Shown here piece after piece: positions 32,323-39,786 of a stretch of 64,000 bases of DNA. The translations under genes were made by a program, and so were the position numbers. Source of the stretch: Amycolatopsis iheyensis (GTDB lineage Bacteria > Actinomycetota > Actinomycetes > Mycobacteriales > Pseudonocardiaceae); NCBI RefSeq assembly GCF_024703995.1, contig NZ_JAMXQV010000021.1, forward strand, positions 62,001 to 126,000, written 5' to 3'. A model generated the notes under the pieces. That model was not told where the DNA came from and made no database searches. It saw nothing but the letters and a program-made list of their open reading frames with translations. How positions within the stretch are numbered: the stretch's first letter is position 1; each line of letters begins with the position of its first letter.

Positions 32323-32950
32323 GCACCCCCTCGGTGATCAGAGGAGCCCGACGGCGTCCCCGGCCCGCTTCACGCTGCGGCGGCCCCAAAACCTCGCTAC
32401 CCAAATCGACCGCCACCGGCGCCGAGGCCACCGGTTCCGGCTCGGCCGTCGCCAGTGCCGCGACGACGACAAGGTCCAGGCAGCCGCGCGCGGCCACGCC
32501 CAGCGCCGTCCAGATGTCCACCGGAGCGGCGGAAAGCCCCGGCTGCGCCACGGAAAGGGTGACCGGGGCGCCGGTGCGGGCCAGTGCGCCGGTGAGGTGC
32601 GTCGCGGGCAGCACGCCGGTCCGAGTGCACGCCGACAGCACGGCGCCGAGCAGCAGGTGCTCCCGTTCGATGTCGTCGGCCCAGGCCGTGACCAGGTAGC
32701 ACAGCTCGTACCGCCGCGACGGCCGGGTGCGACGCACCACGCGGCCGTCCGGGTCGCGCTCGTCGGTCCAGCCGGCCGGCGTGCCCGCCGCCAGGTCCTC
32801 ACGCACCCGGTGGAGGAAGACGCCCACCGTTTCGGTGCCCGAGCACTCGTCGGTCCAGCGCTCACCCGGGGCGTCGAAGCGCACGACCACGTCGCGGGAC
32901 AACGACTCCCTCAGCAGTGATCGCAGCGCGATGTCGACTTCATCGAACAT
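32291..32950 (-). CDS. DUF4255 (Pvc16-like) injection system protein
   Basis: 219 residues starting MFDEVDIALRSLLRE, typical of the DUF4255/Pvc16 N-terminal family, which caps or terminates the sheath-tube in extracellular CIS particles. Internal blocks RRYELCYLVTAWADD and EHLLLGAVLSAC are characteristic. The last about 50 codons are shared with the downstream tandem repeat units. The ATG at 32950 is 170 bp from the divergent sheath ATG, so both arms of the locus start from this region. Confidence 0.85.
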   Translation of the reverse strand: MFDEVDIALRSLLRESLSRDVVVRFDAPGERWTDECSGTETVGVFLHRVREDLAAGTPAGWTDERDPDGRVVRRTRPSRRYELCYLVTAWADDIEREHLLLGAVLSACTRTGVLPATHLTGALARTGAPVTLSVAQPGLSAAPVDIWTALGVAARGCLDLVVVAALATAEPEPVASAPVAVDLGSEVLGPPQREAGRGRRRAPLITEGVRDGQGSGEAG

Positions 32951-33017
32951 GGCGCCAGTGTGCGGCGCGCCGCGGCCGGGCGGGCAGCTTCCCGGGTGCA
33001 CCGCCGCGGTCCGGGCG

Positions 33018-33036
33018 GCTTACCCGATCGGGCAAC
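33018..33036 (+). promoter_or_regulatory. Shared injection-locus motif, copy 1
   Basis: GCTTACCCGATCGGGCAAC, an imperfect 16-bp palindrome at its core (TTACCCGATCGGGCAA), lies about 85 bp upstream of the sheath ATG. It recurs with one mismatch upstream of the beta-propeller gene at 48584-48602 in the same orientation relative to its gene. Confidence 0.65.
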
Positions 33037-33120
33037 CCGGTGTGCCCCACCGCCCGTGGTGCGGCGCGGGCGGTGGCGCGCACAGTGATCGGGAAGCCGA
33101 ATCGTCCCCATGGAGGCGCC

Positions 33121-34626
33121 ATGCCGTCGTACCTGTCACCGGGTGTCTACGTCGAAGAGGTGTCATCCGGTTCGAAGCCGATCGAAGGCGTCGGCACGGC
33201 CGTCGCCGCGTTCGTCGGCTTCGCCGCGAAGGGACCGCTGGACGAACCGGTCCTGGTCACCAACTGGACCCAGTTCACCCAGAACTTCGGGCAGTTCACC
33301 GAAGGCGCGTACCTCCCGCACGCCGTCTACGCCTACTTCGCGAACGGGGGCGGAGCCGCCTATATCGTCCGGGTGGGCGGCTCGGCGAACGGGACGCAAG
33401 ACACGGCCGCTGCCGGCACTGAACTGCCCAGCGAGGGCGCCGGCCGGCCACTCGTCGTCCGCGCGCTGGAGGCCGGGCACGCAGTGAGCGTCGAGGTCCA
33501 GGAGGCGACCGAAAGCGCCGACGAGACGTTCAAGCTCGTCGTCCGGGCCGGCGGCGACGAAGAGGTCTACGACAACGTGAGCACGCGCCGGGGCGCCTCG
33601 AACGTCGCGGCCGCCCTGCGGAAGTCCAAATTGGTCACCGTGGAAGAGGTGAAGGGCGCCGCGCTCGCCACGCCGTCGAAGAACACCCGCACGGTGGTCG
33701 AAGCGACGTCTTCGGGCGCGCTGAGCGCCGACGACTACATCGGCGACCCGGACGAGCGGACTGGCTTCGGCGGTCTGGAAGCGATCGACGACGTCACCAT
33801 GCTGTGCGTGCCCGACCTGATGACGGCCTACGAGTCCGGCCGGCTCGACATGGACGGTGTCAAGGCCGTGCAGCTGGCCATGATCGCCCACTGCGAGCTG
33901 ATGGCCGACCGGGTCGCCATCCTCGATCCCCCGCCGGGGCTGCGTCCCCAGCAGGTCGCGCAGTGGCGGCTGGAGGTCGCCGGCTACGACTCCAAGTACG
34001 CCACGCTGTACTGGCCGTGGGTCAAGGTCGGCGACCCGCGCACCGGCAAGCCGGTGCTGCTGCCGCCGAGCGGGCACGTGGCCGGCGTGTGGGCGCGCAA
34101 CGACGACACCCGCGGCGTGCACAAGGCGCCCGCCAACGAAGTGCTGCGCGGCGTGGTCGAGCTGCAGTCCGGGCTCACCCGGGGCGAGCACGACCGGCTC
34201 AACCCGATCGGCGTCAACTGCCTCCGGTTCTTCCCCGGCCAGGGCATCCGCGTGTGGGGCGCGCGCACGCTGTCCAGCGACGCGGAATGGCGCTACCTCA
34301 ACGTCCGGCGGCTGTTCAACTACATCGAGAAGTCCGTGCTCACCGGGACCAGCTGGGTGGTGTTCGAGCCGAACGACCACTTCCTGTGGCACTCGGTCGA
34401 GCGGATCATCAGCATGTTCCTGCGGCGGATCTGGCGCAGCGGGGCGCTGTTCGGCCAGACGCCGGAAGAGGCGTTCTACGTCAAATGCGACGAGGAGAAC
34501 AACCCGCCGGAGAACCGGGACGCCGGGATCCTCACCGTGGACATCGGCGTCGCGCCGGTGAAGCCCGCGGAGTTCGTGGTGTTCCGGCTGTCGCAGTACT
34601 CCGAGGGCGCGGAGCTGAAGGAATGA
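33121..34626 (+). CDS. Contractile tail sheath protein
   Basis: 501 residues with the conserved sheath start PSYLSPGVYVEEVSSGSKPI, a VGFAAKGPLDEPVLVTNWTQF segment, and the C-terminal sheath fold (FEPNDHFLWHSVERIISMFL, ending SQYSEGAELKE). It polymerises round the tube and contracts on firing. The ATG follows a GGAGG box at 5-nt spacing. It is the first gene of the plus-strand operon; its stop overlaps the next ATG (ATGA). Confidence 0.95.
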   Translation: MPSYLSPGVYVEEVSSGSKPIEGVGTAVAAFVGFAAKGPLDEPVLVTNWTQFTQNFGQFTEGAYLPHAVYAYFANGGGAAYIVRVGGSANGTQDTAAAGTELPSEGAGRPLVVRALEAGHAVSVEVQEATESADETFKLVVRAGGDEEVYDNVSTRRGASNVAAALRKSKLVTVEEVKGAALATPSKNTRTVVEATSSGALSADDYIGDPDERTGFGGLEAIDDVTMLCVPDLMTAYESGRLDMDGVKAVQLAMIAHCELMADRVAILDPPPGLRPQQVAQWRLEVAGYDSKYATLYWPWVKVGDPRTGKPVLLPPSGHVAGVWARNDDTRGVHKAPANEVLRGVVELQSGLTRGEHDRLNPIGVNCLRFFPGQGIRVWGARTLSSDAEWRYLNVRRLFNYIEKSVLTGTSWVVFEPNDHFLWHSVERIISMFLRRIWRSGALFGQTPEEAFYVKCDEENNPPENRDAGILTVDIGVAPVKPAEFVVFRLSQYSEGAELKE

Positions 34627-35087
34627 CGACCGCCCGCCACGGCGGCATCCCCGCTCCCCCGGTGCTGAGCGCGCCCCGGTTCGTCGTCACCTGCGAGGGC
34701 TGGACCACCGGGCTGGGGTTTTCGAAGCTCGGCAGCCTGCAGTCCGAAGTGGAGTTCCAGGAGTACTCGTACAACAGCCGGGTCGGGAACGTCCACACGA
34801 AACAGTTCGGCCGGTCGAAGCCGCCGTCGATCGTGCTGGAGCGTGCCCTGGACAGCGCCGGGTTCGCCCAGCTCTACGGCTGGCACCTGCTGGCCAGGAT
34901 GAACAACCCGCTGGCGAAGCTGCCCGCGTCGTTCGACATCCTGACGAAGTCCGGTGAACCGGTGCTCGCCTGCCTGCTGGAGAACGCCTGGTGCCAGAAG
35001 CTGGAGGTCGAGCAGACCCAGGCGGACGCCTCCGCGGTCTCGATGATGAAGGCGACGATCGTCTGCGACGGCATCGTCCAGCTCTGA
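34623..35087 (+). CDS. Inner tube protein 1 (T4 gp19-like)
   Basis: 154 residues. The pattern FVVTCEGWTTGLGFSKLGSL, then EYSYNSRVGNVHTKQFGRSKPPSIVLERALD, is that of phage tail tube/Hcp-like CIS tube proteins (Pvc1/Pvc5 family). It forms or initiates the hollow tube. Start chosen by the 4-nt overlap with the sheath stop. A second homologous tube gene follows 27 bp later, the usual duplication in these systems. Confidence 0.9.
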   Translation: MTTARHGGIPAPPVLSAPRFVVTCEGWTTGLGFSKLGSLQSEVEFQEYSYNSRVGNVHTKQFGRSKPPSIVLERALDSAGFAQLYGWHLLARMNNPLAKLPASFDILTKSGEPVLACLLENAWCQKLEVEQTQADASAVSMMKATIVCDGIVQL

Positions 35088-35114
35088 AACCCCCGCACAC
35101 AAGGAGTCCTGCTC

Positions 35115-35585
35115 ATGACATCCGGCGTCGCAAGCCAGTCCCAGGTCGTCACGGCGGCCAGCTTCGTGGTCGAGTTCACCGGCTCGCCGATCGGGCGGAT
35201 GGCGTTCTCCGAGCTCGGCGGGATCACGTCCAAAGTGGCGTCCCAGGAGTACATCTTCAGCGACGCCACCGGGAAGGTGAACCACACCAAGCAGTTCGGC
35301 AAGACCGAGCCGCCGACGATCACCCTCAAGCGCGGTCTCGACCAGGCCGGCAGCAACGCGATCCTCGCCTGGCACGCGTTCGCCCGCGGCGGGGACACGC
35401 GCGCGAGGTGCCCGGGGACGCTCACCGTGTTCGACGCGGGCGGCACCCAGCAGGCGATGTACCTGCTCGAGGGCGCCTGGGTCTCGGAGGTCAACATCAC
35501 CAGCGTCAAGGCGGGCACCTCGGACGTCGCGATGATCGAATGCAAGATCACCTGCGAGTCGATCTCCGGCCGGGGCAACGGCTGA
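35115..35585 (+). CDS. Inner tube protein 2 (T4 gp19-like)
   Basis: 156 residues, homologous to the preceding tube protein: FVVEFTGSPIGRMAFSELGG, GKVNHTKQFGKTEPPTITLKRGLD. One of the pair is probably the main tube subunit and the other a baseplate-proximal ring. An AAGGAG box lies 9 nt before the ATG. Its stop overlaps the next start (TGATG). Confidence 0.9.
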   Translation: MTSGVASQSQVVTAASFVVEFTGSPIGRMAFSELGGITSKVASQEYIFSDATGKVNHTKQFGKTEPPTITLKRGLDQAGSNAILAWHAFARGGDTRARCPGTLTVFDAGGTQQAMYLLEGAWVSEVNITSVKAGTSDVAMIECKITCESISGRGNG

Positions 35586-35977
35586 TGACGCTCGCACCCG
35601 AAGCGGGGCTGCGCACCGAGTACCCGTTCACCCTGCCGCGAGGTTTCGTCGACGAGCGCGGCGTGCTGCACCGCGACGGCGTCATGCGGCTGGCGACCGC
35701 ACGCGACGAGATCGCGACGCAGACCGACCCCCGGGTCCGCCAGAACCCGGCGTACCTGACGGTGTTGCTGCTGGAGCGCACGCTGACCCGGCTGGGTTCG
35801 CTGGCGGTGGTGGACAGCCTCGTGGTCGAGTGCCTGTTCGCGTCGGACCTGGCGTTCCTGCAGGACTTGTACCGCCGGATCAACCAGAGCGGCCACACGG
35901 AGGTCGACGTGACGTGTCCCCGGTGCCGCCACGACTTCGCCGTCGACGTGGCCGGTGATGCGCCGGGGGGATCCTGA
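35585..35977 (+). CDS. Small zinc-finger protein of the injection locus
   Basis: 130 residues beginning TLAPEAGLRTEYPFTLPRGF. A C-terminal CPRCRHDF could form half of a metal site. Its position between tube genes and the DUF6760-like gene matches the tail-assembly/T4-baseplate-type small protein in other CIS loci, often annotated as a phage tail assembly protein. A chaperone or tube-length role is inferred. Coupled by TGATG to the tube gene and by CTGA to the next. Confidence 0.7.
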   Translation: MTLAPEAGLRTEYPFTLPRGFVDERGVLHRDGVMRLATARDEIATQTDPRVRQNPAYLTVLLLERTLTRLGSLAVVDSLVVECLFASDLAFLQDLYRRINQSGHTEVDVTCPRCRHDFAVDVAGDAPGGS

Positions 35978-36135
35978 CGTACACGGCTGACCGGCTCTGG
36001 AAGGAAGTCGTGTACGTGGCTTACTACCTGCATTGGCCGCCCGGGGAAATCCTCGACCTCGACCACCGCGCCAGGGCGAGGGTGATCGGCGAGATCGGCG
36101 GCATCCACAGTGAGATCGGCGTCCCCCGGAGGTGA
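35974..36135 (+). CDS. DUF6760-like mini-protein, probable CTG start
   Basis: A 53-codon frame whose product reads TYTADRLWKEVVYVAYYLHW, then PPGEILDLDHRARARVIGEIG, matching in layout the short DUF6760-type proteins found just after the small zinc-finger gene in CIS loci. There is no ATG or GTG at the expected position. A CTG at 35974, with a G-rich stretch (GGGGGG) upstream and a CTGA overlap with the previous stop, is the best start. It ends 2 nt before the next ATG. Confidence 0.65.
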   Translation: MTYTADRLWKEVVYVAYYLHWPPGEILDLDHRARARVIGEIGGIHSEIGVPRR

Positions 36136-36137
36136 CC

Positions 36138-38204
36138 ATGCGCTGGCCGTTCCGCCGCGATCGCACGTCTCGGTCCGTTCCGGTGCCTCGGCGGCACTGG
36201 GCGAGGCTGCCCGGGCTCGACACCGCGGGTGGGCGCCGGCCGCCGGTGCTCAGCCCGCTGCACGAGGTGCCGCCGGTCGCCGGGGCCCGGCGGCTCGTTT
36301 CCGGGCCACCGCAGGCTGACGGTCTTGCCGCGCCCTACGCCGGAGAGGATCCCGTGGCCGCGGCGCTGTCGGTTGCCCGGCGACCGCAGCCCGGGCTGGG
36401 CAGCAGGCCGAGCGCCGGCGAGGAACTCGTGGAAGCGACGCTGCCAACTGCCGAACCACCGCAGCCCGAACCCGGCAGCAGGCCGAGCCTCGCTGCCCTT
36501 TCCGCCGGAATGGAGCCCGCGGTCGCGGTACCGCCACCGGTCTCCGAGCCACCGCAGCCCGAGCACAGCAGCGGACCAACCCCCGCCCCGGCCGCCGGCG
36601 TGGAACCCGCGATCGCAGCACCGCCAACGGTGCCCGAACGACCGCAACTCGAGCACACCAGCAGACCAGCCCCCGGAGAGAAACCGGCGATCCCACCACC
36701 GCCAACCGTCCTTGGACCACCGCACCCCGAGCACACCAGCGGACCAACCCCCGCCGCCGGCGTGGAACCCGCGATCGCAGCACCGCCAACCGTCCCCGGA
36801 CGACCGCGACTCGAGCACACCAGCCGACCTACCCCCACCGCCGGAGCGGACCCCGCGATCGCAACGCCGCCAACGATTCCCGGACCACCGCACCCCGAGC
36901 ACACCAGCGGACCAGCCCCCGCCGCCGGAGTGGAGCCCGCAATCGCGGTTGCCGGACCACCGCAGCCCGAGCACCACAGCGAACCAGGCCGGGTCACCGG
37001 CCTGGCCACCCTCGCCGAGCCGTCGTCCGCCGCGGAAGAACCCGTGGCCACGCCGCCGCAACCACCGCTCGTGCTGCGTCACGCGCCGGCGGTTCCGGCC
37101 GCGGTCTCGCGTCCGGTCCTGACCACGGTGACACCGACGTCGGTCGGCGAACCGGTCGAGCCCGCCCAGCCGTTCCGGAGTGTCACCGAGGTCGAGCGGA
37201 TCTTCGCCGAGTACCAGGCGAACGACGTCGCCGGGCTGGCCGCCCTCACCGGCTTCACCTCGGTCGCGGACCCGCCGCCGGCCACCCCGGCACCCGAGCC
37301 ACAACCGGAGGTCCGCCGGTTGCGGCGGCCGACGCTCGGGCAGGCCCGCCGGCTCGCCCGCACCGCGAACCCCGACCGGGAGCAGGCAACAGGTGAGAAC
37401 ACACCGGCGCCCCCGGGACCGGCCGAAAACCACGCCATCGCCGATCACGGCGGGCCGACCACGCCCGACACCGATGCCGTTTCCGCCGCGCCGATTCCCA
37501 CCGGGCTGCTCACCACACCCCCGGCCAGTCTCTCGGCAAACAAACCAGCCACCCCGCAGCCCGACCACACCACCGACACGGTGCCCGGCACGATCGCGGC
37601 CACCTTCCGGACCCAGTTCGGCGTCGACGTCGCCGACGTGCCGGTCCGGCGCGGACGGGCCGTGAGCGCGCAAGCGGCGACCCTGTCCGCGCGCGCCTTC
37701 ACCACAGCCGGAGAAGTCTTCCTCCCCGACGAGGCCGACGCCCTCACCACAGTGGACGCCGGCGGGCTCCTCGTGCACGAACTGACCCACGTGGCGCAGC
37801 AGCGGCTGCTCGGCCCGGCCGTGCCGCCCGAAGCGTCCGCCGACGGCGCCGAACTCGAGCGTCGCGCGCTCGCGGCCGAACAGTGGGCACGCGGCGAAAA
37901 CGCCCCACCCGACGCCCTGGTGCCGGAAACGATGACCGCGGAGGCCGGGCAACCACCCGAAGTCATGCGGGCCGAAGCAGTTTCGTGGTCGTTGCCCAGC
38001 GAGGCCCCCGCCGAAGCCCCGGACGACAGCGAGCTGGTCGCACGCCTGGACCGCCTCGACGAGACCGTCGCCGAGCTGGCCAAGCAGGACCGGGAGCCCG
38101 CCGAAGCGCTCGCCGACCGCCTCTACCACCGCCTGCGGCACCGGCTGCGCGGTGAGCTCCTCGTCGACCGCGAGCGGCGGGGCACGCTCGCCGACCGGTG
38201 GTGA
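36138..38204 (+). CDS. DUF4157-domain protein with long Pro-rich repeats
   Basis: 688 residues. A basic N-terminus is followed by a low-complexity Pro/Ala region (about 60-300) built from roughly 25-residue repeats of the type AGVEPAIAAPPTVPG and EHTSGP. The DUF4157 domain lies near 490-590 with a zinc-protease-like HELTH at about 547-551 in LLVHELTHVAQQ. DUF4157 proteins are hallmark members of actinobacterial and other CIS loci and often include cargo or processing factors. The ATG at 36138 has GGAGG 5 nt upstream. The repeats might act as a length-determining or disordered loading segment; that is inference. Confidence 0.8.
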   Translation: MRWPFRRDRTSRSVPVPRRHWARLPGLDTAGGRRPPVLSPLHEVPPVAGARRLVSGPPQADGLAAPYAGEDPVAAALSVARRPQPGLGSRPSAGEELVEATLPTAEPPQPEPGSRPSLAALSAGMEPAVAVPPPVSEPPQPEHSSGPTPAPAAGVEPAIAAPPTVPERPQLEHTSRPAPGEKPAIPPPPTVLGPPHPEHTSGPTPAAGVEPAIAAPPTVPGRPRLEHTSRPTPTAGADPAIATPPTIPGPPHPEHTSGPAPAAGVEPAIAVAGPPQPEHHSEPGRVTGLATLAEPSSAAEEPVATPPQPPLVLRHAPAVPAAVSRPVLTTVTPTSVGEPVEPAQPFRSVTEVERIFAEYQANDVAGLAALTGFTSVADPPPATPAPEPQPEVRRLRRPTLGQARRLARTANPDREQATGENTPAPPGPAENHAIADHGGPTTPDTDAVSAAPIPTGLLTTPPASLSANKPATPQPDHTTDTVPGTIAATFRTQFGVDVADVPVRRGRAVSAQAATLSARAFTTAGEVFLPDEADALTTVDAGGLLVHELTHVAQQRLLGPAVPPEASADGAELERRALAAEQWARGENAPPDALVPETMTAEAGQPPEVMRAEAVSWSLPSEAPAEAPDDSELVARLDRLDETVAELAKQDREPAEALADRLYHRLRHRLRGELLVDRERRGTLADRW
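36580..36990 (+). repeat. Intragenic Pro-rich coding repeats
   Basis: Degenerate in-frame repeats within the DUF4157 gene alternate between EHTSGP-type and EHTSRP-type units. Copy number is likely to vary between strains. Confidence 0.7.
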
Positions 38205-38710
38205 GGACGGCCGTGGTCTCCTTCCCGAAACCGAACGTCCGCACCCCGGGCCGGGCCGCGGCGACGCTGACCGGCCAGGTCGGCATGAGCCACCACTTCG
38301 TGATCCAGATCGACCACGGGCGCTACGACTTCGGGCAGTGGACGAAGGCGTCCGGGCTGGGGGTCAGCTGGACACCGCACCGCTACCGCGCCGGCAACAC
38401 CACCGCGGAGGTGATCCAGCCCGCCGTGCCGGCCTACACCACGATCAGCCTTTCGCGCGCCGCCTGCGCGGATTCCGCCGTCGTGCAGAAGTGGCTGGTC
38501 ACCGTGGTGCGGAGCCGGCAGCTGCTCAGCGGCGCCGTCTCGCTGATCGACTTCACCGGCCTGCCGGTGATCAGCTGGAAGCTCAAGGAGTTCTTCCCGA
38601 TCGGCTGGCGGATCGGCGAGTTCGACTCCGGCGGCAGCCGGCCGGTCCTGGAAACGCTCGAACTCGCCCACGGCGGGTTCCTGGACGACGAGGTGCGCAA
38701 ACCGTGGTGA
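38201..38710 (+). CDS. Tube-like (gp19 family) baseplate adaptor
   Basis: 169 residues. MSHHFVIQIDHGRYDFGQWTK, then SGLGVSWTPHRYRAGN and TLELAHGGFLD, is the gp19-like tail tube fold used by CIS proteins that join tube and spike. The GTG at 38201 is chosen for its GTGA overlap with the previous stop; GTGs at 38198 and 38213 (the latter with GAGGA) are also possible. Coupled by GTGA to the next gene. Confidence 0.8.
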   Translation: MRTAVVSFPKPNVRTPGRAAATLTGQVGMSHHFVIQIDHGRYDFGQWTKASGLGVSWTPHRYRAGNTTAEVIQPAVPAYTTISLSRAACADSAVVQKWLVTVVRSRQLLSGAVSLIDFTGLPVISWKLKEFFPIGWRIGEFDSGGSRPVLETLELAHGGFLDDEVRKPW

Positions 38711-39786
38711 CCCAGCAGCTCCGGGCCAACGTCGCGCGGGCCGTCGGCGTCCGGCCGGGCGCCGACACGAAGAAGCCGGCCGAGCGCTACGGCATGACCA
38801 TGTGGTTCAACGTGATCGTCCCCGACCTCGACGGCGGCGGGACGTCACTGGGCCTGTGGTCGGGCTGTTCCGGGCTCGAGGTGAACTTCACCCCGGAAGG
38901 CCCCCTCGACGAGGGCGGCAACTACGACTCGCCCCGCTACCTCCCGGGCAGGATCACTTACAAGCCGCTGACCCTGGACCGGGCCATGACGGTGAGCGGG
39001 TCGACGAAGGTCCGGCAATGGCTGCAGCGGCAGGCCGCCGAGTGGCGCGACGGACGCGGCGCCGAGGAGGACCGGCCGCCGATCACCATCCAGCTGTTCA
39101 GCGGGCTGAGCCCGGGTGACGAACTGATCCACACGTGGACCCTGCGGAACGCGATCCCGGTCGCGTGGTCGGTGCCGACGCTGTCGAGCGGCACCGGCGG
39201 CGGCATTGCCATCGAGAAGCTTTCCTTCGTGCACAACGGTTTCCTGAACGCCACGCAGAGCGGACCACGCATCGGCGGGCACCGCACCGGCGAGCGCGCC
39301 CGGCTGCGGATCGCCGAGAGCACCCAGCCGGACGCCGCGGTCACCTTCTACTGCAGCCCGGGGAAGTTCACCCTCAGCCAGGCGCGACAGGTGAAGCTCA
39401 AGGACGGGCAGAGCATCAACGACGGGTCGAAGGTCGTCGACGACGACGCGCTCAGCGTGACGCTCAACGACCTGCTCCTCGAAGGAACCCGGGCCGTGAA
39501 GGCCGGGATCACCACGCTCAAGAAGTGGCTCCAGCCCCTGCCCGGCCCGCCGGTGAGCCCGGGCGTGCCACCGGCCGCCCCCAAGGAAGGCACCCCGCCC
39601 GGTTCCCCGGAAAGCAAGCGCGCGGAAGCGAGCTTCACCCCCCTCACCCTCTCCCTCGGCGCCACGGTCGCTTACCTGCCTGCCAAGGTCGTGCTCAAGA
39701 GCATCACCGTGAACTTCACCCGCTTCACCCCGGACGGCACGCCGAGCCGGGCCACCGTTTCGCTGGTGCTGCAGGAGAAGACGTGA
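38707..39786 (+). CDS. CIS tube/baseplate adaptor protein (two tube-like parts)
   Basis: 359 residues. The N-terminal half (about 30-190) has a gp19-like tube fold (MTMWFNVIVPDL, LWSGCSGLEVNF, EKLSFVHNGFL). The C-terminal part ends in VVLKSITVNFTRFTPDGTP and RATVSLVLQEK, the signature of the CIS tube family usually followed by LysM. No LysM is visible here. GTG start by GTGA overlap. It probably links the tube to the VgrG hub. Confidence 0.8.
   Translation: MTQQLRANVARAVGVRPGADTKKPAERYGMTMWFNVIVPDLDGGGTSLGLWSGCSGLEVNFTPEGPLDEGGNYDSPRYLPGRITYKPLTLDRAMTVSGSTKVRQWLQRQAAEWRDGRGAEEDRPPITIQLFSGLSPGDELIHTWTLRNAIPVAWSVPTLSSGTGGGIAIEKLSFVHNGFLNATQSGPRIGGHRTGERARLRIAESTQPDAAVTFYCSPGKFTLSQARQVKLKDGQSINDGSKVVDDDALSVTLNDLLLEGTRAVKAGITTLKKWLQPLPGPPVSPGVPPAAPKEGTPPGSPESKRAEASFTPLTLSLGATVAYLPAKVVLKSITVNFTRFTPDGTPSRATVSLVLQEKT

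Larger units (their letters stand above)
31868..32458. repeat. 205-bp tandem repeat spanning a gene junction
   Basis: The junction sequence (3' end of the DUF4255 gene plus 5' end of the PAAR gene) occurs three times with a period of exactly 205 bp. The landmark TCGGTGATCAGAGGAGCCCG starts at 31921, 32126 and 32331. Copies differ at scattered bases. The array fills the 380-bp gap between the two intact genes and contains two 78-codon chimeric frames. Confidence 0.9.
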
